From Pseudonocardia sediminis (GTDB lineage Bacteria; Actinomycetota; Actinomycetes; Mycobacteriales; Pseudonocardiaceae), in the NCBI RefSeq assembly GCF_004217185.1, contig NZ_SHKL01000001.1, positions 5,516,001 through 5,580,000 of the forward strand: DNA of 64,000 bases. The letters are read 5' to 3'. Position 1 is the stretch's first letter. Each line of letters starts with the position of its first letter. The notes under the pieces are model-generated. The model was not told the origin of the DNA. It did no database searches and was given only the letters and a program-made list of their open reading frames with translations. The translations under genes and the position numbers were made by a program. Shown here piece after piece: positions 26,620-35,743 of the stretch.

Positions 26620-27189
26620 TCAGACCACCTCCTCGGGACTCATGGACTTGCGGAGCCGGGTCAGAGCCCGGTGCTGGGCCACCCGGACGGCGCCGGGTGT
26701 CGATCCGACGGCCTCGGCCGTCTCTTCTGCGGAGAGCCCGACCACCACGCGGAGCGTGATGATCTCCCGGTGCTTCTCGGGGAGGATCTCCAGCAGCCTG
26801 GCCATCTCCTCGGACAGCTCAACCTGCAACGCCTTCGCTTCCGGTCCGTCGGTGAGCGCGATGCGGTCGGGGACGTCCGCCACGGGCTCGGAACGGTTTC
26901 GGGAAGCGGCTCGGTGCGCGTCGATCACCTTGTGCGACGCGATGCCGTAGACGAAAGCGAGGAATGGGCGTCCCTGGACGCGATACCCCGGCAACGCCGT
27001 CAGCACGGCAAGACACACCTCCTGCGCAACGTCGTCCGCGGAGACGGACGACCGGTCGGACCCCAGTCGGGCGCGGCAGTAGCGCACGACCAGCGGACGG
27101 ATGACTCCGAGTACGCGCTCGACTGCGGTGCGGTCACCGGCCATGGCAGCCGCGATCCACTCGTCGGGAACGTCTCTTGATTCACTCAT
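26620..27189 (-). CDS. sigD: ECF-type RNA polymerase sigma factor SigD
   Basis: The 189-residue protein is an extracytoplasmic-function sigma factor. Region 2 is at about residues 25-95 (ADDVAQEVCLAVL and RPFLAFVYGIASHKVIDAHR). Region 4 is at about 125-180 (LPEKHREIITLRVVVGLSAEETA and GAVRVAQHRALTRLR). It is an orthologue of SigD of M. tuberculosis, used in stationary phase and lipid-related responses. ATG 27189 is the family start, although the ribosome binding site is weak. Neighbours rsdA, bldM-like and whiB3 give the conserved regulatory island seen in Streptomyces and mycobacteria. Confidence 0.93.
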   Translation of the reverse strand: MSESRDVPDEWIAAAMAGDRTAVERVLGVIRPLVVRYCRARLGSDRSSVSADDVAQEVCLAVLTALPGYRVQGRPFLAFVYGIASHKVIDAHRAASRNRSEPVADVPDRIALTDGPEAKALQVELSEEMARLLEILPEKHREIITLRVVVGLSAEETAEAVGSTPGAVRVAQHRALTRLRKSMSPEEVV

Positions 27190-27685
27190 CGCGCAGGACC
27201 GCCAAGGCGTTACGAGGCTGTGTGGACATCATCCGATCGTGGAACCGGGCCGACGCAGCGCAGCCCGGGAGGTTCACGGGACACCGTATCGAAGGACCTG
27301 GCCGGTCCGGGATCTGCTCCACGGAGAACCAGACGATCGGGTATGCGAGAGGTTGCGCACATCGCCGGATGCGCGCGGTCACCAGACGACCACGGGCGGC
27401 GAGCGGTCGCCGCGTCCCCGGTTCGATCTTCACGGGGTGCGCGACCGTCCGCAGATCCGGACGGTTCTTCGTGCGGGGGACGCACCGGTCACGGGGACCG
27501 GCACGTCGCGGGGGTCCGCGCGGCCGCGGGGGCACGGCCACGCGCACAGGAGGAACGGTCGGCCCCGGCCGCGGGGAGCACGGCCGGCACCGGGAAGGAT
27601 CGCGCGCTCGCGGAGGCCGCGCGTCACATCGACGCGTTCACGGACCGGGTCGGGGACCGGTCCACAGGAACCCGGGGATCGGCGG
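27190..27685. other. 496-bp gap between sigD and the bldM homologue, no gene seen
   Basis: No frame here has the codon pattern of its neighbours. A small hairpin (arms CCGTCCG and CGGACGG, near 27450) and scattered GC-rich inverted repeats are visible. The sigD promoter must lie in the right-hand part of this gap as it is read on the minus strand. A terminator for the bldM homologue may also be present, but I cannot place either. Confidence 0.5.
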
Positions 27686-28282
27686 TCAGGACACCAGACC
27701 GCGGCGGAAGCCGTGCGCGACGGCCTGGGCACGGTCGCGCACACCGAGCTTGCGGAACAGCCGGCGGGCGTGGGTCTTGACCGTGTCCTCGGACAGGTAG
27801 AGCTCGCGGCCGATCTGGCCGTTGCTCTTGCCCTGGCTCATCCCGCGCAGCACCTGCAGCTCGCGCTCGGTGAGCTGGACGCCCGGGTCGGTCGGGACCC
27901 GCGGGGTCGGGACCGAGGTGCTGGCCAGGGTGTGTGCCAGTGCGGCCACCAGCTCGGGGCGCGAGGCGTCCCAGCGGAGGTAGCCGCGGGCACCGCCGGC
28001 GATCGCGGCGGCGATGCTGCCCGCGTCGTCGGGAGCGCCGAACACGATCACGTTGGCCTGGGGGTGGGCGGCGACGAGCCGCCGGGTCGCCTCGACCCCG
28101 GTCGGGACCGCGCGCTGCGTCCCCACCAGGACGACGTCCACCGACTGCCGGGCGTACCGGGCGAGGAGCTCGTCCCCGTGGGCCACGCAGTCGATGCGCT
28201 GGACCCCCGCCACTGCCGACATGACACGGGTCAGACCCTCACGGACGCTGCGACGATCGTCGCAAATGAGTACCGTCGTCAC
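27686..28282 (-). CDS. bldM: BldM-type atypical response regulator
   Basis: This 198-residue protein has a receiver domain (residues 1-115) and a LuxR helix-turn-helix (about 138-195; LTERELQVLRGMSQGKSN, then ELYLSEDTVKTHARRL). It matches BldM of Streptomyces in architecture and in its place beside sigD. BldM activates sporulation genes as a homodimer or with WhiI. Here the phospho-acceptor Asp54 is replaced by Gly (VDVVLVGTQR), while the acidic pair ICDDR is kept, so phosphorylation cannot occur in the usual way. GTG 28282 has GGAAGGA about 7 nt upstream, part of a duplicated CTTCCTGCAG. Palindromes lie in its promoter. Confidence 0.88.
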   Translation of the reverse strand: MTTVLICDDRRSVREGLTRVMSAVAGVQRIDCVAHGDELLARYARQSVDVVLVGTQRAVPTGVEATRRLVAAHPQANVIVFGAPDDAGSIAAAIAGGARGYLRWDASRPELVAALAHTLASTSVPTPRVPTDPGVQLTERELQVLRGMSQGKSNGQIGRELYLSEDTVKTHARRLFRKLGVRDRAQAVAHGFRRGLVS

Positions 28283-28290
28283 GACGATTC

Positions 28291-28310
28291 CTTCCTGCAG
28301 CTTCCTGCAG
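28291..28310 (-). repeat. Exact tandem duplication of a 10-bp unit at the bldM ribosome binding site
   Basis: CTTCCTGCAG occurs twice head to tail. Read on the minus strand each unit supplies GGAAG, and the copy nearer the start continues into the GGAAGGA that precedes GTG 28282. Confidence 0.6.
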
Positions 28311-28312
28311 CC

Positions 28313-28354
28313 GGGTGATATTCACCCTCCGAATCGGCGGGTGATGCTCTCACC
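28313..28354. promoter_or_regulatory. Two palindromic operator-like sites upstream of the bldM homologue
   Basis: The site at 28313-28327 has arms GGGTGA and TCACCC around TAT. A second site at 28339-28354 has GGGTGA and TCACC around 5 bp. The centres are about 26 bp apart, close to 2.5 helical turns. They resemble targets of a dimeric regulator, but I cannot name it. Confidence 0.5.
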
Positions 28355-28448
28355 TTGACACGGTCGGGGCGAATTTGTGCCCTCCATCCGGGAACCCATC
28401 CCCCGATGACTGGACGTCATGTGGGTGAAGCATGTCCGAATGGAGTAG

Positions 28449-29519
28449 TCAGTACGGTACCGCGATCCGGGCCGGGATCCACGCGGACTCCCGCAACGAT
28501 CGGCGTCCGAGGGGGTCTGTTCGCAGGTAGATCACGTTCAACGTGGCTGCTGCGGCATGTCGGCGACGCTGTGCATCCGTTTGACGACTCAGGGTATTCG
28601 ATCGTGACGTCCGGGCGTGTCGCTCGTTCGGCCGCACCGGGGTACCCGACCGGGTCGGATCACCGTCCGGCTCCACCCTGCCACCCCGTTCGGCCCCGTG
28701 CGCGCCACCTCCGGCCGCAGCTCCCGGCGCCTCCCCCGTGCCGCCGGTGGAGGGACCGGCCTCCGCGGCGTCGGCCGCCGCCAGCAGGGCGGCCCAGCGC
28801 AGCGGCAGCAGGCCGGTGGCGCCCGCCTCCTCCGCGATCCGGTCCAGCTCCGGGAGCCCGTCCCCGTCGCCGTCCGGAGAGGACACGGGCCCGGACGCCG
28901 CGGCGGTCACCGCGCGCCCGGCGACCGAGCGGGCCACCGCCCGGACCAGACGCGACTTGAGCAGATGCCGTTCCGAGCCCAGCTCCCCCGACGCCCGCAC
29001 GGCGTCGTCGCCCGCCCGCACCGCCGCCGACGGGTCGTCGCTCAGCAGGGCGGTCTCCGCCCGCACCCAGTGCCACCGCACCGCCGGGCGCCCGCCGCCG
29101 GCGCACCACGGCTCCGCACGGTCGAGCAGACGGCCCGCCGCGGCGGCGTCCCACCGCCCGACGGCGTCGGCGGCCAGCCCGACGAGTGCGTCCGCCACGG
29201 CGTCCGCGGCGAGAACCTCCGACGACGGGGCGCCCGGCCGCGGGGCACCCGGCCGCGGAGTGCCCGGTCGTGGGGTGCCCGGCTCCGGCGCGGGGTGGGC
29301 GAGGCGGGCCAGATGCAGTCCGCGACCGTCCAGTGCGGCCGCGAGACGGTGGGCGCCGAGCTGGCGCAGGTGCGCGGCGCGGGTGATCGCGGCGTGCGCC
29401 CGGACCGCGGGCGGCACCCGGTGGCCGGTCCGCAGTCCGTCCAGGACGGTCGCCGCGGCGGCGTAGTGCCCCCGCCCGCCGAGGGACACGGCGTGCGCCC
29501 AGCGCGTCACCGGATCCAC
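28449..29519 (-). CDS. Rv3415c-like helical (TPR-type) protein
   Basis: The protein has 356 residues, of which about the first 260 show Ala-rich helical repeats such as AHAVSLGGRGHYAAAATVLDG and AAITRAAHLRQLGAHRLA. This pattern resembles tetratricopeptide-like bundles. The gene position between sigD and whiB3 matches Rv3415c of M. tuberculosis. GTG 29519 has GAGGA 8 nt upstream. The last 80-90 residues (from about 28700 down) have Thr/Ser/Arg-rich composition and lower GC, unlike the rest, so the original stop may have been lost and the frame now runs into spacer. Repeated PRPGTPRPGAP sits in a linker near residue 80. Function unknown. Confidence 0.72.
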   Translation of the reverse strand: MDPVTRWAHAVSLGGRGHYAAAATVLDGLRTGHRVPPAVRAHAAITRAAHLRQLGAHRLAAALDGRGLHLARLAHPAPEPGTPRPGTPRPGAPRPGAPSSEVLAADAVADALVGLAADAVGRWDAAAAGRLLDRAEPWCAGGGRPAVRWHWVRAETALLSDDPSAAVRAGDDAVRASGELGSERHLLKSRLVRAVARSVAGRAVTAAASGPVSSPDGDGDGLPELDRIAEEAGATGLLPLRWAALLAAADAAEAGPSTGGTGEAPGAAAGGGAHGAERGGRVEPDGDPTRSGTPVRPNERHARTSRSNTLSRQTDAQRRRHAAAATLNVIYLRTDPLGRRSLRESAWIPARIAVPY

Positions 29520-29715
29520 GCCGTCATCCTCTCCCGGCGCTCGCCCGGCGCCGTTCCGCACGTCGTCACGACCGCGCCACCGCGGCCCCGCGGGCAGCGG
29601 CGCACATCACACCGCACGATCCGCCACTTCCCGGGGTGGGGAAGGTTTGCCGCCCCCGACCCGGGGGAATCTCGGATCCATCGACTTCGCAAGCACGTGA
29701 GAGCAGGTGACAGAC

Positions 29716-30057
29716 ATGGCGGACATCCGGAGGCTTCCCGGCCCGGTCGCCGACATCTACGACTGGCAGATGGAGGGAGCCTGCCGGGGGATGGACAGTG
29801 CGTTCTTCTTCCATCCCGAGGGTGAGCGGGGCCCCGCACGGGCGCGCCGCGAGGCCCGCGCCAAGCAGGTCTGCAACGAGTGCCCCGTGGTGGCGCAGTG
29901 CCGTCAGCACGCACTCGAGGTCCACGAGCCCTACGGCATCTGGGGCGGGCTGTCCGAGTCCGAACGGGACACGATCATCCGCGGACCGCGGCGCACGCTC
30001 AAGGTCGGCGACCCGGGGCCCACGGTCACCGGCCCGGCGACGCTCGACACCGCCTGA
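29716..30057 (+). CDS. whiB3: WhiB-family iron-sulfur transcription factor, WhiB3/WhiD type
   Basis: This 113-residue protein binds a [4Fe-4S] cluster through Cys23, Cys53, Cys56 and Cys62 (CNECPVVAQC). The turn PYGIWGGLSESER is typical of Wbl proteins that bind sigma region 4. The N-terminus LPGPVADIYDWQ with GACRGMDSAFFFHPEGERG marks the WhiB3/WhiD subgroup, redox-sensing regulators of lipid metabolism (mycobacteria) and sporulation (Streptomyces WhiD). ATG 29716 follows AGGTG at 7 nt; a GTG three codons earlier is possible. A 19-bp hairpin after the stop is shared with groEL1. The promoter region 29520-29715 also serves the divergent Rv3415c-like gene. Confidence 0.93.
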   Translation: MADIRRLPGPVADIYDWQMEGACRGMDSAFFFHPEGERGPARARREARAKQVCNECPVVAQCRQHALEVHEPYGIWGGLSESERDTIIRGPRRTLKVGDPGPTVTGPATLDTA

Positions 30058-30108
30058 GAGCAGCTCGCGCGACGGAGCGGGCGCACCGCGGCGCAGGACT
30101 TCGTACGA

Positions 30109-30149
30109 CGAGAACGGGCGGGTGGCCATCGGCCACCCGCCCGTTCTCG
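30109..30149. terminator. Perfect 19-bp bidirectional terminator
   Basis: Stem 30109-30127/30131-30149 has a 3-nt loop and is followed by TTT on the + strand. It lies between convergent whiB3 and groEL1. Confidence 0.9.
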
Positions 30150-30164
30150 TTTGTCAGGGGGAGA

Positions 30165-31904
<1,740 letters not shown>

Positions 31905-32195
31905 TCAGTTGACGACCGCGAGCACGTCACGCGCGGAGAGGATCAGGTACTCCTCGCCGTTGTACTTGACCTCGGTGCCGCCGTACTTCGAGTAGATGAC
32001 GACGTCGCCCACGGCCACGTCGAGCGGGACGCGGTTGCCGTTGTCGTCGACGCGACCCGGGCCCACGGCCAGGACCTTGCCCTCCTGGGGCTTCTCCTTG
32101 GCGGTGTCCGGGATGACGATGCCGGAGGCCGTGGTGGTCTCGGCCTCGCTGGCCTGGACGACGATCTTGTCCTCGAGCGGCTTGATGTTCGCCAC
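31905..32195 (-). CDS. groES: 10-kDa co-chaperonin GroES
   Basis: This 96-residue lid of the GroEL folding chamber has the typical start [12 protein letters not shown]. The mobile loop lies in [15 protein letters not shown] (about residues 17-31). The roof and later strands include [14 protein letters not shown] and [22 protein letters not shown] 32195 has GGGGAGG 6 nt upstream. A CIRCE operator lies about 110 bp upstream, so HrcA probably represses the operon, giving heat-shock induction. Confidence 0.97.
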   Translation of the reverse strand: MANIKPLEDKIVVQASEAETTTASGIVIPDTAKEKPQEGKVLAVGPGRVDDNGNRVPLDVAVGDVVIYSKYGGTEVKYNGEEYLILSARDVLAVVN

Positions 32196-32306
32196 GATGA
32201 CCTCCCCTTCCTGGGGTGAATCTCGATGTCACTGGGTCGAAGTGTCCGCACCCGGCCGACCGTGTCCCCGCCGTCGCGGGTGTCGGGGCCGCCGGTCACC
32301 GGCTGC

Positions 32307-32339
32307 GCTCTGGCACTCTACTCACGAGAGTGCCAGAGC
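32307..32339. promoter_or_regulatory. CIRCE operator of groES-groEL1
   Basis: The inverted repeat CTGGCACTC (32310-32318), 9-bp spacer and GAGTGCCAG (32328-32336) matches the CIRCE form GCACTC-N9-GAGTGC bound by HrcA. The pairing extends by three more bases on each side. Confidence 0.92.
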
Positions 32340-32504
32340 GTGCGCGCGGCCACAACCACGTGTCGCAGGACGAGTCACCCGTACCCGACCGAGATCACCG
32401 GGACGGTCCCGATCGCCCGCCCCGGGGACGTTCGTCGCCGGGAGTTCACCCGCCCTTCCGGCCGTCGCCACCGTGGACACGTCCGGGCGATATCCGATGT
32501 CGGA

Positions 32505-34100
32505 GTGCCCACCACACGCCGTGACGTCCTGCGCGCCGGACTGACCGCCACCGCCACCCTGACCGCCGCCGGTGCTCTCGGGGGCACCGCGTTCGCCGCC
32601 TCCCCCGCCCGGCCCCGACCGGCCGCACCCGGGGAGGTGTTCACCCTCGGTGTGGCCTCCGGCGAGCCGACGCCCACCGGCGTCGTGCTCTGGACCCGGC
32701 TGGCCACCGACCCCACCGCCGACGACGGCCTGGGCGGGCTCGGCAACCGGACGACCGACGTCGAGTGGGAGATCGCCCTCGACGAGCGCTTCACCAGGAT
32801 CCTGCGCCGCGGCCGCACCCGGACCGGCCCGGAGCTGGGGCACAGCGTGCACGTCGAGGTCGGCGGCCTGGCCCCGGGCCGGGAGTACTGGTACCGCTTC
32901 CGCGCCGGCTCCGCGCTGTCGCCGCCCGGGCGCACCCGCACCGCGCCGTCGCCGGGTTCGATGGCGCCGCTGGCCATGTGCTTCACCTCCTGCTCGCAGT
33001 TCGAGCACGGCTACTTCACCGCCTACCGCCACCTCGCCGAGGAGCGCGCGGACGTCGTGCTGCACCTCGGCGACTACATCTACGAGTACGAGGCCGGCGG
33101 CTACGAGGCCCCCGGCGGCAACGTCCGCGACCACGCCGGCCCGGAGACCACCACGCTGGCCGGGTACCGCCAGCGGCACGGGCAGTACCACGCCGACGCC
33201 GACCTGCAGGCCGCCCACGCGTCCGCGCCGTGGCTGGTCGTGTTCGACGACCACGAGGTCGAGAACAACTGGGCCGACGACGTCCGCGAGCTCCCGATCG
33301 ACCCGCCCGGCGACTTCACCGCCCGGCGCACGGCGGCGCTGCGCGCGTACTGGGAGAACATGCCGTTGCGCGCCGCGCAGCGCCCTCGCGGGGCGGACAT
33401 GCAGCTCTTCCGACGGGTCGGCTTCGGCGGGCTCGTCACGTTCCACATGCTCGACACGCGGCAGTACCGCGGCGACCAGCCCTGCGGTGACGAGTTCCGG
33501 ACCGACTGCGCCGAGCGCACCGACCCGGCCCGCTCGCTGCCCGGCTCGGCCCAGGAGCGCTGGATCGCCGACGGCTTCGCCCGGTCCCGTGCCCGCTGGG
33601 ACGTGCTGGGCCAGCAGGTGTTCTTCTCCCAGGTCGACTTCGCCCCGGGCGCCGGACGCGGGTTCAACCCCGACGCGTGGGACGGCTACCCGGGCTCGCG
33701 CGACCGCGTCGTCGACTCCTGGACGGCGGCGACGAAGCGTGCCCGCGCCCGCAACCTGGTCGTGCTCACCGGGGACGTGCACGCGCACTGGGGCGCGGAC
33801 ATCAAGGCCCGCTTCGACGACCCGTCGTCGCCGGTGATCGGGACCGAGCTGGTGTCGAGCTCGATCACCTCCGGCGGCGACGGCTCGGAGACGCAGAAGG
33901 ACACGGCCACGACGCTGGCCGAGAACCCGCACATCCGCTTCTACAACAACCGCCGCGGCTACGTCTCGACCCGCTTCGAGCCGAACCGCCTGACGAGCGA
34001 GTTCAAGGTCGTCCCGTACGTGAAGAAGCCGGGCGCCCCGGTCGAGACCCGCGCCCGCTTCGTCACCGAGGACCGCAACCCCGGCCTGAACCCCGCCTGA
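32505..34100 (+). CDS. phoD: Secreted PhoD-type alkaline phosphatase (Tat substrate)
   Basis: PhoD hydrolyses phosphate mono- and diesters outside the cell and uses Fe and Ca. The 531-residue protein starts with a twin-arginine signal, TTRRDVLRAGL, and the hydrophobic stretch LTAAGALGGTAFAA. The PhoD N-terminal domain contains FTLGVASGEPT and the catalytic domain contains metal-site motifs LHLGDYIYEY, VFDDHEVENNW and LTGDVHAHWG. GTG 32505 is the likely start because upstream codons do not look like signal sequence. It sits divergent from groES where tsaD would be expected. Phosphate control (PhoP box) is plausible, but I see no clear site. Confidence 0.93.
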   Translation: MPTTRRDVLRAGLTATATLTAAGALGGTAFAASPARPRPAAPGEVFTLGVASGEPTPTGVVLWTRLATDPTADDGLGGLGNRTTDVEWEIALDERFTRILRRGRTRTGPELGHSVHVEVGGLAPGREYWYRFRAGSALSPPGRTRTAPSPGSMAPLAMCFTSCSQFEHGYFTAYRHLAEERADVVLHLGDYIYEYEAGGYEAPGGNVRDHAGPETTTLAGYRQRHGQYHADADLQAAHASAPWLVVFDDHEVENNWADDVRELPIDPPGDFTARRTAALRAYWENMPLRAAQRPRGADMQLFRRVGFGGLVTFHMLDTRQYRGDQPCGDEFRTDCAERTDPARSLPGSAQERWIADGFARSRARWDVLGQQVFFSQVDFAPGAGRGFNPDAWDGYPGSRDRVVDSWTAATKRARARNLVVLTGDVHAHWGADIKARFDDPSSPVIGTELVSSSITSGGDGSETQKDTATTLAENPHIRFYNNRRGYVSTRFEPNRLTSEFKVVPYVKKPGAPVETRARFVTEDRNPGLNPA

Positions 34101-34132
34101 CGCCGGGCCCCGCCGCACGGCGCCGCACGGCC

Positions 34133-34188
34133 CGGCACTCATGACGCTGCCGTGCCGCGACACGGAACCGATGCCGCACGGGTGCCGG
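34133..34188. repeat. 56-bp palindromic repeat, copy A
   Basis: The element begins CGGCACTCATG and ends CACGGGTGCCGG, so its ends are inverted repeats. A diverged second copy of identical length lies 19 bp further on. It is in the gap after phoD. Confidence 0.65.
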
Positions 34189-34207
34189 ACCCGCGGGCCG
34201 GGCGACC

Positions 34208-34263
34208 CGGCACTCGTGCGGCTCGCGTACCGCTACGAGGGACCGATGGCGCACGAGTGCCGG
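34208..34263. repeat. 56-bp palindromic repeat, copy B
   Basis: The element begins CGGCACTCGTG and ends GCACGAGTGCCGG. It ends 14 bp before the -10 of the aldo/keto reductase gene, so it could affect that promoter. Confidence 0.65.
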
Positions 34264-34277
34264 TGCGGGCCGGTGGG

Positions 34278-34283
34278 TAGCGT
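34278..34283 (+). promoter_or_regulatory. -10 element TAGCGT of the aldo/keto reductase gene
   Basis: TAGCGT ends 7 nt before GTG 34291. No ribosome binding site is present, so the message appears leaderless. Confidence 0.6.
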
Positions 34284-34290
34284 CGTCGGC

Positions 34291-35202
34291 GTGGCGGATC
34301 TGGTGCTCGGGGCGAACGTGTTCGGGTGGACGGCGGACCGGGACGCGTCGTTCGCGGTGCTGGACGCGTTCGTCGAGGCCGGCGGTTCGATGATCGACAC
34401 CGCGGACTCGTACACGTTCCGCGCGCCGGGCAACTCCGGCGGCGAGTCCGAGACGATCCTCGGCGAGTGGATGGCCGCACGCGGGAACCGGGACGCCGTC
34501 GTGCTGGCCACCAAGGTCGGCGCGCTGCCCGGGCGGACGGGGCTGTCCGCGGAGAACATCGCCGCCGCGGCGCGGGACTCGCTGCGGCGGCTGCGGACCG
34601 ACCGGATCGACCTCTACTGGGCGCACCGCGACGACCCGGACACCGCCCAGGAGGAGACCCTCGACGCGTTCGACGCGCTGGTCCGCGACGGCTCGGTCCG
34701 CGCGATCGGGGCGTCGAACTTCTCCGCCGAGCGGATCCGCTCGGCGCTGGAGATCTCCGCGCGGGACTCGCTGACCGCGTTCACCGCCGTGCAGCCGCAC
34801 TACAACCTGATGGAGCGCGACGGGTTCGAGGCCGCCCTGGCGCCGTTGATCGAGTCCGAGCAGCTGCCGTGCTACCCGTACTACGGCCTGGCCAAGGGGT
34901 TCCTGACCGGCAAGTACCGCGCCGACGGTCCGGACCCGGGCAGCCCGCGCGCCGAGGGGGCGCGGGCCTACCTGGACTCCCGGGGGCAGGCGGTGCTGGC
35001 CGGGCTCGACGAGATCGCGGCCGGGCACGAGGTGCCCGTCCCGTCGGTCGCGCTGGCCTGGCTGGCCGCGCAACCGGCCGTCACGGCACCGATCGTCAGC
35101 GCACGTACCCCGGCCCAGCTCGCGGAGATCCTGCCGATGCGGACCCTCGCCCTGACCCACGACGAGCTCCGCTTCCTGACCTACCTCTCGGCGACGTCCT
35201 GA
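34291..35202 (+). CDS. Aldo/keto reductase
   Basis: This is an NADPH-dependent oxidoreductase with a TIM barrel, 303 residues. The catalytic set is visible: Asp36 (MIDTADSY), Tyr41, Lys75 (LATKVG) and His112 (YWAHRDD). GASNFSAERI and the C-terminal PVPSVALAWLAAQPAV are standard. It resembles the bacterial family of oxidoreductases related to YajO/Tas. GTG 34291 is chosen over a longer frame because upstream sequence is a repeat and the leaderless -10 fits. It converges on rimI. The substrate is unknown. Confidence 0.9.
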   Translation: MADLVLGANVFGWTADRDASFAVLDAFVEAGGSMIDTADSYTFRAPGNSGGESETILGEWMAARGNRDAVVLATKVGALPGRTGLSAENIAAAARDSLRRLRTDRIDLYWAHRDDPDTAQEETLDAFDALVRDGSVRAIGASNFSAERIRSALEISARDSLTAFTAVQPHYNLMERDGFEAALAPLIESEQLPCYPYYGLAKGFLTGKYRADGPDPGSPRAEGARAYLDSRGQAVLAGLDEIAAGHEVPVPSVALAWLAAQPAVTAPIVSARTPAQLAEILPMRTLALTHDELRFLTYLSATS

Positions 35203-35222
35203 GCACACCGTTGATCAGCGGA

Positions 35223-35264
35223 TCGGCGGCGATACGCGTCAGCGGTGTCGTGGATCGCCGCCGA
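35223..35264. terminator. Hairpin between the aldo/keto reductase gene and rimI
   Basis: An 11-bp stem, 35223-35233/35254-35264, with a 20-nt loop lies between convergent stops at 35202 and 35273. Confidence 0.55.
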
Positions 35265-35272
35265 GGCTGCGA

Positions 35273-35743
35273 TCACGCCGGGTCGCGGCGCATCGTGTAG
35301 GCGTCGGCGTTGCTGGGGCGGTAGTAGCGCTTGCGCAGGCCGACGACGGTGAAGCCGGTCGAGGCGTAGAGCGTCTGCGCCGGCTCGTTGTCCGTGCGGA
35401 CCTCGAGGAACACCGTCGCGTGCATCTCGTCGGCGACGGCCAGCAGCGCGTTCTGCAGGCGGCGGCCGATGCCGTGGCCCTGCCAGGCCGGGTCGACGCC
35501 GATCGTGTGCACCTCGGCCTCGGCCTGCGGCGGACCGGCGACGAACGCCAGTCCGGCGTAGCCGACCAGCTCGTGACCGATCCGGGCGGCGAAGTAGGGG
35601 TGCCCGATCGCGATCTCGTCGCGGAAGGCCTGCGCGCTCCACGGGTCGTCGCCGGGGAACAGGATCCGTTCCAGCTCCGCGCACCGCGGCGCGTCGGCCC
35701 GGTAGAGCGGGCCGAGCGTCACCTCGGGCGACGGCGCGGCCAT
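35273..35743 (-). CDS. rimI: Ribosomal-protein alanine N-acetyltransferase RimI
   Basis: This GNAT acetyltransferase has 156 residues. The acetyl-CoA loop is in GVDPAWQGHGIGRRLQNALL (Q/R-x-x-G-x-G/A motif). FLEVRTDNEPAQTLY and GFTVVGLRKRYYRPSNADAY, with the catalytic Tyr region, are typical of RimI, which acetylates the N-terminus of protein S18. The ATG overlaps the tsaB stop by 1 nt, so they are coupled. Unlike in mycobacteria, tsaD does not follow it; two opposite-strand genes lie there instead. Confidence 0.9.
   Translation of the reverse strand: MAAPSPEVTLGPLYRADAPRCAELERILFPGDDPWSAQAFRDEIAIGHPYFAARIGHELVGYAGLAFVAGPPQAEAEVHTIGVDPAWQGHGIGRRLQNALLAVADEMHATVFLEVRTDNEPAQTLYASTGFTVVGLRKRYYRPSNADAYTMRRDPA

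Noticed and set aside
27182-27744. Small genes between sigD and the bldM homologue
   Set aside because: Candidate frames have no ribosome binding site, no codon-position pattern like their neighbours and no recognisable motif.
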